Below the pieces are notes generated by a model. That model ran no database searches. It had not been told where the DNA came from and worked only from the letters and a program-made list of their open reading frames with translations. A program made the translations under genes and the position numbers. Below are positions 17,695-25,869 of a DNA stretch of 64,000 nt, piece by piece (within the stretch, counting starts at the first letter, position 1; every line of letters starts with the position of its first letter). Origin of the DNA: Pseudomonas syringae KCTC 12500 (GTDB lineage: Bacteria; Pseudomonadota; Gammaproteobacteria; Pseudomonadales; Pseudomonadaceae); the NCBI RefSeq assembly GCF_000507185.2, contig NZ_AYTM02000002.1, positions 767,501 to 831,500 on the forward strand, in the 5' to 3' direction.

Positions 17695-20174
17695 TGCGGG
17701 TTTTCTATTGGACGCTGCGCGCCCTGCTGAGCCATTGGCGCCGTCATCCGGTGCAGTTTTTCAGTGTGCTGACCGGCTTGTGGCTGGCCACCGCGCTGTT
17801 GACCGGTGTGCAGGCGCTCAATAGCCAGGCGCGGGAAAGCTACCAGCGTGCCAGCCAGTTGATTGGCGGCGAGCCGCAGACCCGTATCACCGCCAGCAGC
17901 GGCGGGCTGTTCCCGCAAGCATTGTTTATCGAGCTGCGCCGCGAAGGCTGGCCCGTGTCGCCCATGCTGCAAGGCCGTATTGTGCTTAAAGGGCGTGAAG
18001 ACCGTCGCCTGCAACTGATGGGTATCGAGCCGGTGACCTTGCCGCCCGGCTCGGCACTGGCCGGACAGACGTTGAACGCCGAACAGGTCGTGGACTTTCT
18101 CACGCCGCCGGGCATGACCTGGATTGCGCCGCAAACCCTGCAAGCACTTGGGCTTGAGGAAGGCCAGCAGCCGCTGACCGAAACCGGCGTCGCGCTGCCC
18201 CCCTTGCACGCCAAACCCGACATGGCGCCTGGCGTTTTGCTGACGGACATAGGCTTTGCGCAACCGTTGTTGGGCCAGCCAGGGCAGTTGTCCGCACTGT
18301 TGCTGGCCAAGGATTTTGCCCGGCAAAACCCTGCGCTGCCGGCAGCCCTGAATGACCTGCTGGTGATCAAGAAAAGCGGCGAAGAAAACAATCTGGAGCG
18401 TCTCACCGAAAGCTTCCATCTGAACCTGAACGCACTCGGAGTGCTGTCCTTCATCGTCGGCCTGTTCATTGTCCACGCCGCCATTGGCCTGGCCCTTGAA
18501 CAGCGCCGTGGCCTGCTGCGCAACCTGCGTGCCTGTGGCGTCAGCGCACGTCTGTTGATCGCTGCGCTGGGCGTAGAACTTGGGGCACTGGCGCTGTTGG
18601 GCGGTATTTTTGGCGTGGTCAGCGGCTATCTGCTGGCCAGCCTGTTATTGCCGGATGTCGCGGCCAGCCTGCGCGGCTTGTACGGCGCGGAGGTCGCCGG
18701 CCAGTTGAACCTCAGTCTGTGGTGGTGGCTGAGCGGTATCGGCCTGAGTCTGCTTGGCGCGTTGCTGGCCGGTGCCAATAGCCTGTTGCGGGCTGCGCGC
18801 CTGCCGTTGCTGGCACTGGCCGATGCCCAGGCATGGCAGCAAGCCCATGCGCGGTGGTTGCAGCGCCAGGCTTGGGTGGCGGTGCTGGGCGCGGTGGTTG
18901 CCGTGAGCGCGCTGTTGTTCGGCACCAGTCTGATGCTGGGGTTTGTGATGATGTCCGCCCTGCTGCTCAGCGCCGCGCTGGCCCTGCCGGTTTTGCTGGA
19001 CGCCATGCTTGGCGGCCTGTTGAAGCGCAGCCGCTCGGTGCTCGGGCAATGGTTTCTGGCGGATTGCCGTCAACAGTTGCCCGCCCTGAGCCTGGCGCTG
19101 ATGGCCCTGTTGCTGGCGATGGCCGCAAACATCGGCGCAGGCAGCATGACCTCGGGCTTTCGCCAGACATTCAATAGTTGGCTGGAGCAACGCCTGACCG
19201 CTGAACTGTATGTCAGCCCGCAGAACCCCGAGCTGGCCGGGCCGCTGAACACCTGGCTGAGCCAGCAACAGGATGTCAGCGCCGTGCTGCCCAACTGGCA
19301 GGTGCCGGTGCAAGTCCAGGGTTGGCCTGCCGACCTGTTTGGTGTGATCGATCACGGCACCTATCGCCAGCACTGGGCATTGCTGGAATCCGTCGCTGGT
19401 GATCCGTGGAATGTTTTGCGCGATGAAGACACGGTGATGCTCAGCGAACAATTGGCACGCCGCCTGCAACTGGGGCTGGAAGATACGCTGAGCATCCCGG
19501 TGCCCACTGGCAAGTGGACCCCGCGCATCGTCGGGATCTATGCCGACTATGGCAACCCCAAGGGACATCTGCTGGTCAATGCCCGGCACCTGCTCGCCCA
19601 CTGGCCGCAATCGATGCCGGTGCGTTTCAACCTCAGGGTCGATCAGGCGGCAACCCCGTCGCTGGTCACCCGGCTGCAAGCGCGTTTCAAGCTGGACGAC
19701 AATCACATCATCGATCAGAGCCAGCTCAAGGGTTGGTCGAGCCAGGTCTTTGAACGTACGTTTGCCGCCACTGCCGCTCTCAACAGCCTGACACTGGGCG
19801 TTGCTGGCGTGGCGCTGTTCATCAGCCTGCTGACTCAAAGCCAGAGCCGCCTCGGGCAGCTCGCCCCGTTATGGGCGCTGGGCGTCACGCGACGGCAACT
19901 GATGCTGCTCAACCTGGGACAGACCTGGCTGCTGGCGGTCCTGACACTGGTGCTCGCGCTGCCACTCGGGCTGCTGCTGGCCTGGTGCCTGGATGCGGTG
20001 ATCAACGTTCGCGCCTTTGGCTGGCGCCTGCCGCTGCAGGTGTTCCCGCTGCAACTGCTGCAATTGATGGCGCTGGCGATGCTGGCGACTTTGCTGGCCT
20101 CGGCCTGGCCGCTGCTGAAGCTGTACCGCAGCCGTCCAGCGGATCTACTCAGGACATTCGCCAATGAACAGTAA
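17694..20174 (+). CDS. FtsX/MacB-type ABC transporter permease
   Basis: 826 residues with the architecture of YbbP-like permeases: an N-terminal helix (HPVQFFSVLTGLWLATALLT), a large periplasmic domain, a block of membrane helices at about 245-360, further helices near 395-470, a second periplasmic segment, and a C-terminal FtsX helix trio ending before PADLLRTFANEQ. Two FtsX domains flank the central helices. It probably couples ATP hydrolysis to extraction or movement of a periplasmic or lipid-anchored substrate. It starts within the ATPase stop and overlaps the downstream lipoprotein start by 11 bp. Confidence 0.9.
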   Translation: MRVFYWTLRALLSHWRRHPVQFFSVLTGLWLATALLTGVQALNSQARESYQRASQLIGGEPQTRITASSGGLFPQALFIELRREGWPVSPMLQGRIVLKGREDRRLQLMGIEPVTLPPGSALAGQTLNAEQVVDFLTPPGMTWIAPQTLQALGLEEGQQPLTETGVALPPLHAKPDMAPGVLLTDIGFAQPLLGQPGQLSALLLAKDFARQNPALPAALNDLLVIKKSGEENNLERLTESFHLNLNALGVLSFIVGLFIVHAAIGLALEQRRGLLRNLRACGVSARLLIAALGVELGALALLGGIFGVVSGYLLASLLLPDVAASLRGLYGAEVAGQLNLSLWWWLSGIGLSLLGALLAGANSLLRAARLPLLALADAQAWQQAHARWLQRQAWVAVLGAVVAVSALLFGTSLMLGFVMMSALLLSAALALPVLLDAMLGGLLKRSRSVLGQWFLADCRQQLPALSLALMALLLAMAANIGAGSMTSGFRQTFNSWLEQRLTAELYVSPQNPELAGPLNTWLSQQQDVSAVLPNWQVPVQVQGWPADLFGVIDHGTYRQHWALLESVAGDPWNVLRDEDTVMLSEQLARRLQLGLEDTLSIPVPTGKWTPRIVGIYADYGNPKGHLLVNARHLLAHWPQSMPVRFNLRVDQAATPSLVTRLQARFKLDDNHIIDQSQLKGWSSQVFERTFAATAALNSLTLGVAGVALFISLLTQSQSRLGQLAPLWALGVTRRQLMLLNLGQTWLLAVLTLVLALPLGLLLAWCLDAVINVRAFGWRLPLQVFPLQLLQLMALAMLATLLASAWPLLKLYRSRPADLLRTFANEQ

Positions 20175-21243
20175 ATGGCTGATGCCGCTGGTCCTCGTCG
20201 GGCTGCTCGCTGCCTGCGACGACAAACCACAACCTGAAAGCGGATTCGCCGGACTGGGCAATACCGCCGACAGTTACGCGCAGGTGACGCCGGGCAAGGT
20301 CTTTTCATTCCCGCAAGACCACGGCCAGCATCCCGGCTTTCGTATCGAGTGGTGGTACATCACCGCCACCCTCAAGGATGACGCGGGCCAGCAGTTCGGC
20401 GTGCAGTGGACGTTGTTTCGCAATGCCCTGCGCCCCGGCCAACAGACTGGCAGCGGCTGGAATGACGGCACGATCTGGCTGGGCCATGCGGCGGCAACCT
20501 CGAGCAGCGGCCACTATGTAGCAGAGCGTTACGCACGCGGCGGTATCGGTCAGGCCGACGTGACCCTGGCCCCCTTCTCGGCATGGATCGATGACTGGGC
20601 CTTTACCAGCAGTGTTCACAGCGGTGATCCACTGACTGCCATGCAGCTAAAGGCCAGCGGCAAGGACTTTCGCTACGACCTGAACCTGACATCCAGTAAA
20701 CCGCTGGTGCTGCAGGGCGAACAGGGCTACAGCCAGAAATCGGAGGCGGGCCAGGCGTCTTACTACTACAGCCAGCCCTTCTTCGACGCCAAAGGCAGCG
20801 TGGTCATTGAGGGCAAAACACATCAGGTCACCGGTAAAGCGTGGCTGGACCGGGAATGGAGCAGCCAGCCACTGACCGCCAACCAGAGCGGCTGGGACTG
20901 GTTTTCGCTGCAACTGGCAGATGGCGATCGCCTGATGCTCTATCGCATCCGCCACAAGAACGGTGCCCCCTACCTGACCGGTAACTGGATCAGCGCCGAC
21001 GGCACCACCCGGATGCTGCACGCCAACGAGATCAGCCTTGAGCCATTGAAAGAAACCTCGATCGGCGAGCATAAAGTGCCCACCCGCTGGAGAGTCAGGG
21101 TCCCCGACCGAAACCTGGACATCACCACCAACGCGCTGAACCCGGCCGCCTGGATGGGCGTGAGTATTCCCTACTGGGAGGGGCCGGTGAAGTTCAGCGG
21201 GAGCCAGGAAGGCGTGGGGTATCTGGAGATGACCGGGTATTGA
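20164..21243 (+). CDS. AttH/CrtC-like (lipocalin-like) lipoprotein
   Basis: 359 residues. Type II signal peptide with lipobox LLAAC (Cys at about residue 18). The mature protein matches the AttH/carotenoid 1,2-hydratase fold family: RIEWWYITATLKD, QWTLFRNAL, KAWLDREWSSQPL and GWDWFSLQLADGDRLMLYRIR. These two-domain lipocalin-like proteins typically sit beside LolCDE-like transporters. CrtC enzymes hydrate carotenoids, but no carotenoid genes are nearby, so a hydrophobic-ligand carrier or enzyme working with the ABC transporter is more likely; this is inference. The 11-bp overlap with the permease supports a three-gene operon. Confidence 0.88.
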   Translation: MNSKWLMPLVLVGLLAACDDKPQPESGFAGLGNTADSYAQVTPGKVFSFPQDHGQHPGFRIEWWYITATLKDDAGQQFGVQWTLFRNALRPGQQTGSGWNDGTIWLGHAAATSSSGHYVAERYARGGIGQADVTLAPFSAWIDDWAFTSSVHSGDPLTAMQLKASGKDFRYDLNLTSSKPLVLQGEQGYSQKSEAGQASYYYSQPFFDAKGSVVIEGKTHQVTGKAWLDREWSSQPLTANQSGWDWFSLQLADGDRLMLYRIRHKNGAPYLTGNWISADGTTRMLHANEISLEPLKETSIGEHKVPTRWRVRVPDRNLDITTNALNPAAWMGVSIPYWEGPVKFSGSQEGVGYLEMTGY

Positions 21244-21313
21244 GCGGATCCTGCTGGCGGTTGCACTTTCAATTCGAAACACCTGTTGGCGCTGCGAGAG
21301 CCAACGACGCGCG

Positions 21314-21844
21314 TCAGGCTGACTTTTTGAAATAGGGCCATGTGCTCAGATTTTTCAGAGGACGCTCATCCCAGGACAAGGCCATTTTTTCAAAATGTCT
21401 GTAAAACGTGTCCTTCTGCTCCTTGTAACGCACCGCGTCTATAAAGGGCTTAGCTTTCTTGTACAGGCTCACGACATTCGAATGGTTGGACTGCCGCAGC
21501 ATTTCCTCGTGGTAGATCCCTTGAACAATACCGACGGCCACTCGCTCCCAATGGTTAAGCACGTACTTGACCGCTTCCTTTTCCTTGCGATCAGCCTCGG
21601 TGCAAGACAACAGCAAATCCTTCATCGGCGACTGGGCATCATGCATGGCGGCAATGCGCGCGTTACCCAGCTGTAGCTGCTCATCCAGCCGGCACCCAAA
21701 TAACAGGTCTGCGGTCTGTTTCTTCTTTGCAGTCGCCAACACCATGTACATCGAAACGATCGCAGTGAGCACTCCGCAGAACAGAAGAACATTGCGAAGC
21801 GCTTCTTTTGCCAGCAGTTCGGCCAGAGCCAGACACATATCCAT
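21314..21844 (-). CDS. DUF4760-like membrane protein
   Basis: 176 residues from ATG 21844 (MDMCLALAELL); codons upstream run through a terminator hairpin and are unlikely to be translated. One N-terminal membrane helix (VLLFCGVLTAIVSMYMVLAT) is followed by a basic stretch (AKKKQ) and a helical cytoplasmic domain (KYVLNHWERVAVGIVQGIYH). The NHWERVA segment and layout recall DUF4760 proteins of unknown function. Base composition is somewhat more AT-rich than the flanks. The gene is preceded by an intrinsic terminator and a 15-codon ORF, so its expression may need readthrough or an internal promoter. Confidence 0.7.
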   Translation of the reverse strand: MDMCLALAELLAKEALRNVLLFCGVLTAIVSMYMVLATAKKKQTADLLFGCRLDEQLQLGNARIAAMHDAQSPMKDLLLSCTEADRKEKEAVKYVLNHWERVAVGIVQGIYHEEMLRQSNHSNVVSLYKKAKPFIDAVRYKEQKDTFYRHFEKMALSWDERPLKNLSTWPYFKKSA

Positions 21845-21855
21845 ATGATTTTTCT

Positions 21856-21889
21856 CATAAAAAATGGAGGCCGATCGGGGCCTCCATTT
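21856..21889 (-). terminator. Intrinsic terminator between micro-ORF and DUF4760-like gene
   Basis: On the minus strand an 11-bp perfect stem (AAATGGAGGCC / GGCCTCCATTT, 6-nt loop) is followed at once by a run of T. It lies 17 bp after the stop of the micro-ORF and ends 12 bp before the DUF4760-like start, so it would terminate a short leader transcript. Confidence 0.75.
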
Positions 21890-21906
21890 GAAATTCCTGA
21901 ACGGGT

Positions 21907-21954
21907 TTAAAAGCCTTCGTACTCTTCGCAAACCGGTGCAATGTGCTTGTTCAT
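21907..21954 (-). CDS. Putative 15-residue peptide MNKHIAPVCEEYEGF
   Basis: A micro-ORF with AAGGGG seven bases ahead of its ATG, a TAA stop and an intrinsic terminator 17 bp beyond. A plausible sigma-70 promoter (TTGACG-18-TAGTTT) lies about 55-80 bp upstream, so the whole unit looks like a compact transcript of about 140 nt. The product has one Cys and an acidic C-terminal half (CEEYEGF). It could be a leader peptide, a peptide precursor or a chance ORF. I do not recognise the peptide family. Confidence 0.45.
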   Translation of the reverse strand: MNKHIAPVCEEYEGF

Positions 21955-22006
21955 ACCGATACCCCTTTATGTATGCCGAGTGAGTTGGCGTGCTTTCATA
22001 GGCCCC

Positions 22007-22036
22007 AAACTAGCGTGCTGCAAACATCACCGTCAA
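22007..22036 (-). promoter_or_regulatory. Possible sigma-70 promoter for the micro-ORF transcript
   Basis: TTGACG (22036-22031), 18-bp spacer, TAGTTT (22012-22007) on the minus strand. The -35 is near consensus and the -10 weak. It is the best hexamer pair seen in the divergent region ahead of the NAGGN operon. Confidence 0.4.
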
Positions 22037-22214
22037 TGAGCCGAATCCGCTTTACATGTCAGAAAAATCCGTCTTAAAGCGGGTGCGGTAAGCACGACAG
22101 CAAACCGAACCCAGTAAGCGCATCAATTCCAGAAGCACGTTACTAACCAGCTGAAAACAAACGCTTATAACTTTTTGATCTAAAACTACCATGCCCTCAC
22201 TGGGTCAGTTTCTG

Positions 22215-22238
22215 GGTGACTGCACTTTCTCAGTCACC
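22215..22238. promoter_or_regulatory. Inverted repeat in the leader of the NAGGN operon
   Basis: GGTGACTG and CAGTCACC form a perfect 8-bp dyad with an 8-nt loop, 27 bp upstream of the amidotransferase ATG. No T-run follows, so it is not a terminator. It may be an operator or an mRNA leader hairpin; no cognate regulator is evident. Confidence 0.45.
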
Positions 22239-22265
22239 TCCCCAACGGAAACCCGGTAAGGACTT

Positions 22266-24038
22266 ATGTGCGGATTAGCAGGTGAATTACGTTTCGACCA
22301 TCAACCAGCGGACCTAGCCGCTGTTGAACGCATTACCCATGAGCTGGCGCCTCGCGGCCCGGATGCGTGGGGGTTTCATAGCCAGGGGCCTGTTGCCCTT
22401 GGTCATCGTCGCCTGAAAATCATGGACCTGTCGGACGGCTCGGCGCAGCCGATGATCGACAGCAATCTGGGCCTGTCCTTGGCCTTCAACGGCGCGATCT
22501 ACAACTTCCCTGAATTGCGTGCCGAGTTGGAAAGCCTTGGCTATCAGTTCCATTCCGGCGGTGACACCGAAGTGTTGCTCAAGGGCTATCACGCATGGGG
22601 CGCAGACATGCTGCCCAAGCTCAACGGCATGTTCGCCTTTGCCATCTGGGAACGTGACAGCAAGCAGCTGTTCATCGCCCGTGACCGCCTCGGCGTCAAG
22701 CCGTTGTACCTGTCGAAAACCGACAAGCGCCTGCGCTTCGCATCCTCGCTGCCTGCCCTGCTCAAAGGTGGTGACATTAGCGGGATGCTTGATCCGGTGG
22801 CGCTCAACCATTACCTCAACTTCCATGCGGTGGTGCCTGCGCCGCGCACTTTGCTGGCCGGCGTCGAAAAACTTCCGCCAGCCAGCTGGATGCGTATCGA
22901 CGCCAGCGGCAAGGTCGAACAGAAAGTCTGGTGGACGCTGCCCTACGGCCCGCACGAAGACGAGAAAAACCTCACCCTCGAAGACTGGCGCGACCGCGTA
23001 CTGGACAGTACGCGTGAAGCGGTAGCGATCCGTCAGCGTGCTGCAGTGGACGTCGGTGTGCTGCTGTCCGGCGGCGTCGACTCGAGCATGCTGGTAGGTC
23101 TGCTGCGTGAAGTGGGTGTCGAGGACCTGTCGACCTTCTCCATCGGCTTCCAGGATGCCGGCGGCGAGCGTGGCGACGAATTTCAGTATTCCGACCTGAT
23201 CGCCAAGCATTACGGCACGCGCCATCACCAGTTGCGTATTCAGGAACGCGAGATCATCGAGCAGTTGCCTGCGGCGTTCCGCGCCATGAGCGAGCCGATG
23301 GTCAGCCACGACTGCATCGCCTTCTACCTGCTGTCGCGTGAAGTGTCGAAACACTGCAAGGTGGTACAGAGCGGCCAAGGCGCCGATGAGCTGTTCGCCG
23401 GTTACCACTGGTACCCGCAAGTCGACGGCGCAAGCGATCCGGTTGCAGCCTACCGCGATGCATTTGTAGACCGCAGCTACGCAGAATACGCCGAGACTGT
23501 GCAGCCGAAGTGGCGCACTGCCAATGACGCCGCCGGTGATTTCGTTCGCGATCACTTTGCCCAGCCAGGCGCCAGCGCTGCCGTCGACAAGGCCTTGCGT
23601 CTGGACAGCACCGTGATGCTGGTCGATGACCCGGTCAAGCGTGTCGACAACATGACCATGGCCTGGGGCCTGGAAGCGCGCACACCGTTCCTTGACTATC
23701 GTCTGGTCGAACTGTCGGCTCGCATTCCGGGTAAATTCAAGCTGCCCGACGGTGGCAAACAGGTGCTGAAAGAAGCTGCGCGCATGGTCATTCCTTCGGA
23801 AGTGATCGATCGCAAAAAAGGCTACTTCCCGGTGCCTGGCCTCAAACACTTGCAGGGCGACACGCTTAACTGGGTGCGCGAGTTGCTGACCGACTCCAGT
23901 CAGGACCGCGGCCTGTTCAACCCTGCGATGGTCGACAAGCTGCTGACCAACCCCGAGGGCCAGCTCACGCCATTGCGCGGCTCCAAGCTGTGGCAACTGG
24001 CAGCGCTGAACCTTTGGCTCAGCGAACAGGGACTGTGA
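22266..24038 (+). CDS. asnO: N-acetylglutaminylglutamine amidotransferase (asparagine-synthetase-like)
   Basis: 590 residues. Mature Cys2 (MCGLAGELRF) is the class II glutamine amidotransferase nucleophile; the synthetase domain has the PP-loop LLSGGVDSS at about 266-273. The protein resembles AsnB-type enzymes but sits in the conserved trio that makes N-acetylglutaminylglutamine amide (NAGGN), a compatible solute: this member amidates the dipeptide using glutamine nitrogen. RBS TAAGGACTT precedes the ATG. The synthetase gene follows after three bases. Name taken from the Sinorhizobium orthologue; osmotic induction is known for the pathway, not shown here. Confidence 0.93.
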   Translation: MCGLAGELRFDHQPADLAAVERITHELAPRGPDAWGFHSQGPVALGHRRLKIMDLSDGSAQPMIDSNLGLSLAFNGAIYNFPELRAELESLGYQFHSGGDTEVLLKGYHAWGADMLPKLNGMFAFAIWERDSKQLFIARDRLGVKPLYLSKTDKRLRFASSLPALLKGGDISGMLDPVALNHYLNFHAVVPAPRTLLAGVEKLPPASWMRIDASGKVEQKVWWTLPYGPHEDEKNLTLEDWRDRVLDSTREAVAIRQRAAVDVGVLLSGGVDSSMLVGLLREVGVEDLSTFSIGFQDAGGERGDEFQYSDLIAKHYGTRHHQLRIQEREIIEQLPAAFRAMSEPMVSHDCIAFYLLSREVSKHCKVVQSGQGADELFAGYHWYPQVDGASDPVAAYRDAFVDRSYAEYAETVQPKWRTANDAAGDFVRDHFAQPGASAAVDKALRLDSTVMLVDDPVKRVDNMTMAWGLEARTPFLDYRLVELSARIPGKFKLPDGGKQVLKEAARMVIPSEVIDRKKGYFPVPGLKHLQGDTLNWVRELLTDSSQDRGLFNPAMVDKLLTNPEGQLTPLRGSKLWQLAALNLWLSEQGL

Positions 24039-24041
24039 TCG

Positions 24042-25790
24042 ATGAAACAGAACGCGACGACTTATAGCCAGCGCCTGTTGCGCGGCCAGTCGCCCTCGTA
24101 CGAACGTCTGCAAGCACGACTCGCTGAAGACGGCAGCCAGATAGATGCAGACCCTCTGGCGCTGCACTGTGGCTGGGGACGTTTGCTGATCGGTCACACC
24201 TACCCTGATCCGGCCGCGCTGGCTCAGGACCTGCTCAACGAAAAACCCGGCGAGCGCGACATCGCGCTGTATGTGGCAGCGCCGCAACAGGTGTTGGCGC
24301 AATCGCCGCAGCAGTTGTTTCTCGACCCGTCGGACACGCTGCGTCTGTGGTTCAGCGATTACCGCCCGGCGCAGCGTGTGTTTCGCGGCTACCGTATCCG
24401 CCGTGCGCACAACGAGAACGACTGGCAGGCCATCAACAACCTGTATCTGGCGCGCGGCATGTTGCCCATCGACCCCGAGTTGCTGACCCCGCGCCACGAA
24501 GGTGGCCCGGTGTATTGGGTGGCCGAGGACGAAGGCAGCAAGACGATCATCGGCAGCGTCATGGGCCTCAATCATCAGAAGGCCTTCAATGACCCGGAGA
24601 AAGGCAGCAGCCTCTGGTGCCTGGCGGTTGATCCGCAATGCACGCGGCCGGGTGTCGGCGAAGTGCTGGTTCGGCATCTGATCGAGCACTTCATGAGTCG
24701 CGGCCTCAGCTACCTCGACCTGTCGGTGCTGCATGACAACGATCAGGCCAAGGCGCTGTACGCCAAATTGAATTTCCGTAACCTGCCGACGTTCGCCATC
24801 AAGCGTAAGAACGGTATCAACGAGTCGTTGTTTCTCGGCCCTGGCCCGCAGGCGGACTTCAATCCGTATGCGCGGATCATTGTCGAGGAAGCCCATCGGC
24901 GCGGCATTGACGTGCAGGTGGATGATGCGGATGCCGGGCTGTTCACCCTCAGCTACGGCGGTCGTCGTATACGCTGCCGCGAATCGTTGAGCGATCTGAC
25001 CAGCGCGGTGAGCATGACCCTGTGTCAGGACAAGAGCCTGACCCATCGTGCCCTGAAGGCTGCCGGCCTGCGCCTGCCCGCTCAGCAAAGGGCGGGCAGC
25101 GCAGACGACAATCTGGCGTTTCTCGAAGCGCACGGACAAATCGTGGTCAAGCCGCTGGACGGTGAACAAGGCCAGGGCGTAGCGGTTGATCTGCGCACCA
25201 TTGACGATGTACAGAGTGCTATCGAGCAGGCCCGCCAGTTCGACACTCGCGTGATTCTGGAAAGCTTTCATGAAGGCCTGGACTTGCGCATCGTGGTGAT
25301 CGGCTTTCAGGTCGTGGCTGCGGCGATACGCCGTCCGGCTGAAATCATCGGTGACGGCCGCCACACCATCAAACAGTTGATCGAAGCCCAAAGCCGACGC
25401 CGCGCCGCAGCAACGGATGGCGAAAGCCGTATTCCGATGGATCAGGAAACCGAGCGTACAGTGCGCGAGGCCGGTTTCGACTATGCCGATATTCTGCCGA
25501 TGGATCAGCGCCTGGCCGTGCGCCGTGCTGCCAACCTGCACACCGGCGGCTGCCTGGAAGATGTAACGGCCATTCTGCACCCGGTGCTCAGCGACGCAGC
25601 GGTGCGTGCCGCGCGGGCGCTGGACATCCCGGTCGTCGGCCTGGACCTGATGGTGCCGGCCGCCGATCAGCCTGAATACGTGTTCATCGAAGCCAATGAA
25701 CGCGTAGGGCTTGCCAATCACGAACCGCAACCCACCGCCGAACGTTTCGTCGATCTGTTGTTTCCGCACAGCCTGCCTGTGCATATCTGA
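24042..25790 (+). CDS. ngg: N-acetylglutaminylglutamine synthetase (GNAT plus ATP-grasp)
   Basis: 582 residues. A GNAT acetyltransferase module at about 110-265 (YRIRRAHNENDWQAINNLY; WCLAVDPQCTRPGVGEVLVR) is fused to an ATP-grasp ligase at about 320-575 (CQDKSLTHRALKAAGLRLP; VVKPLDGEQGQGV; FIEANERVGLANH). Together they would acetylate glutamine and ligate a second glutamine, giving the dipeptide used by the amidotransferase upstream. The fusion is diagnostic of the osmoprotectant trio. Spacing of 3 bp from the preceding stop implies tight coupling. Confidence 0.94.
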   Translation: MKQNATTYSQRLLRGQSPSYERLQARLAEDGSQIDADPLALHCGWGRLLIGHTYPDPAALAQDLLNEKPGERDIALYVAAPQQVLAQSPQQLFLDPSDTLRLWFSDYRPAQRVFRGYRIRRAHNENDWQAINNLYLARGMLPIDPELLTPRHEGGPVYWVAEDEGSKTIIGSVMGLNHQKAFNDPEKGSSLWCLAVDPQCTRPGVGEVLVRHLIEHFMSRGLSYLDLSVLHDNDQAKALYAKLNFRNLPTFAIKRKNGINESLFLGPGPQADFNPYARIIVEEAHRRGIDVQVDDADAGLFTLSYGGRRIRCRESLSDLTSAVSMTLCQDKSLTHRALKAAGLRLPAQQRAGSADDNLAFLEAHGQIVVKPLDGEQGQGVAVDLRTIDDVQSAIEQARQFDTRVILESFHEGLDLRIVVIGFQVVAAAIRRPAEIIGDGRHTIKQLIEAQSRRRAAATDGESRIPMDQETERTVREAGFDYADILPMDQRLAVRRAANLHTGGCLEDVTAILHPVLSDAAVRAARALDIPVVGLDLMVPAADQPEYVFIEANERVGLANHEPQPTAERFVDLLFPHSLPVHI

Positions 25791-25869
25791 TCGCAGCTGC
25801 GGGCACGGCTGCAAGAGGCGCATCAGCCTTTGCAGCCCGTGGCTTGCAACTGTTCCATAAGGAGCATCC

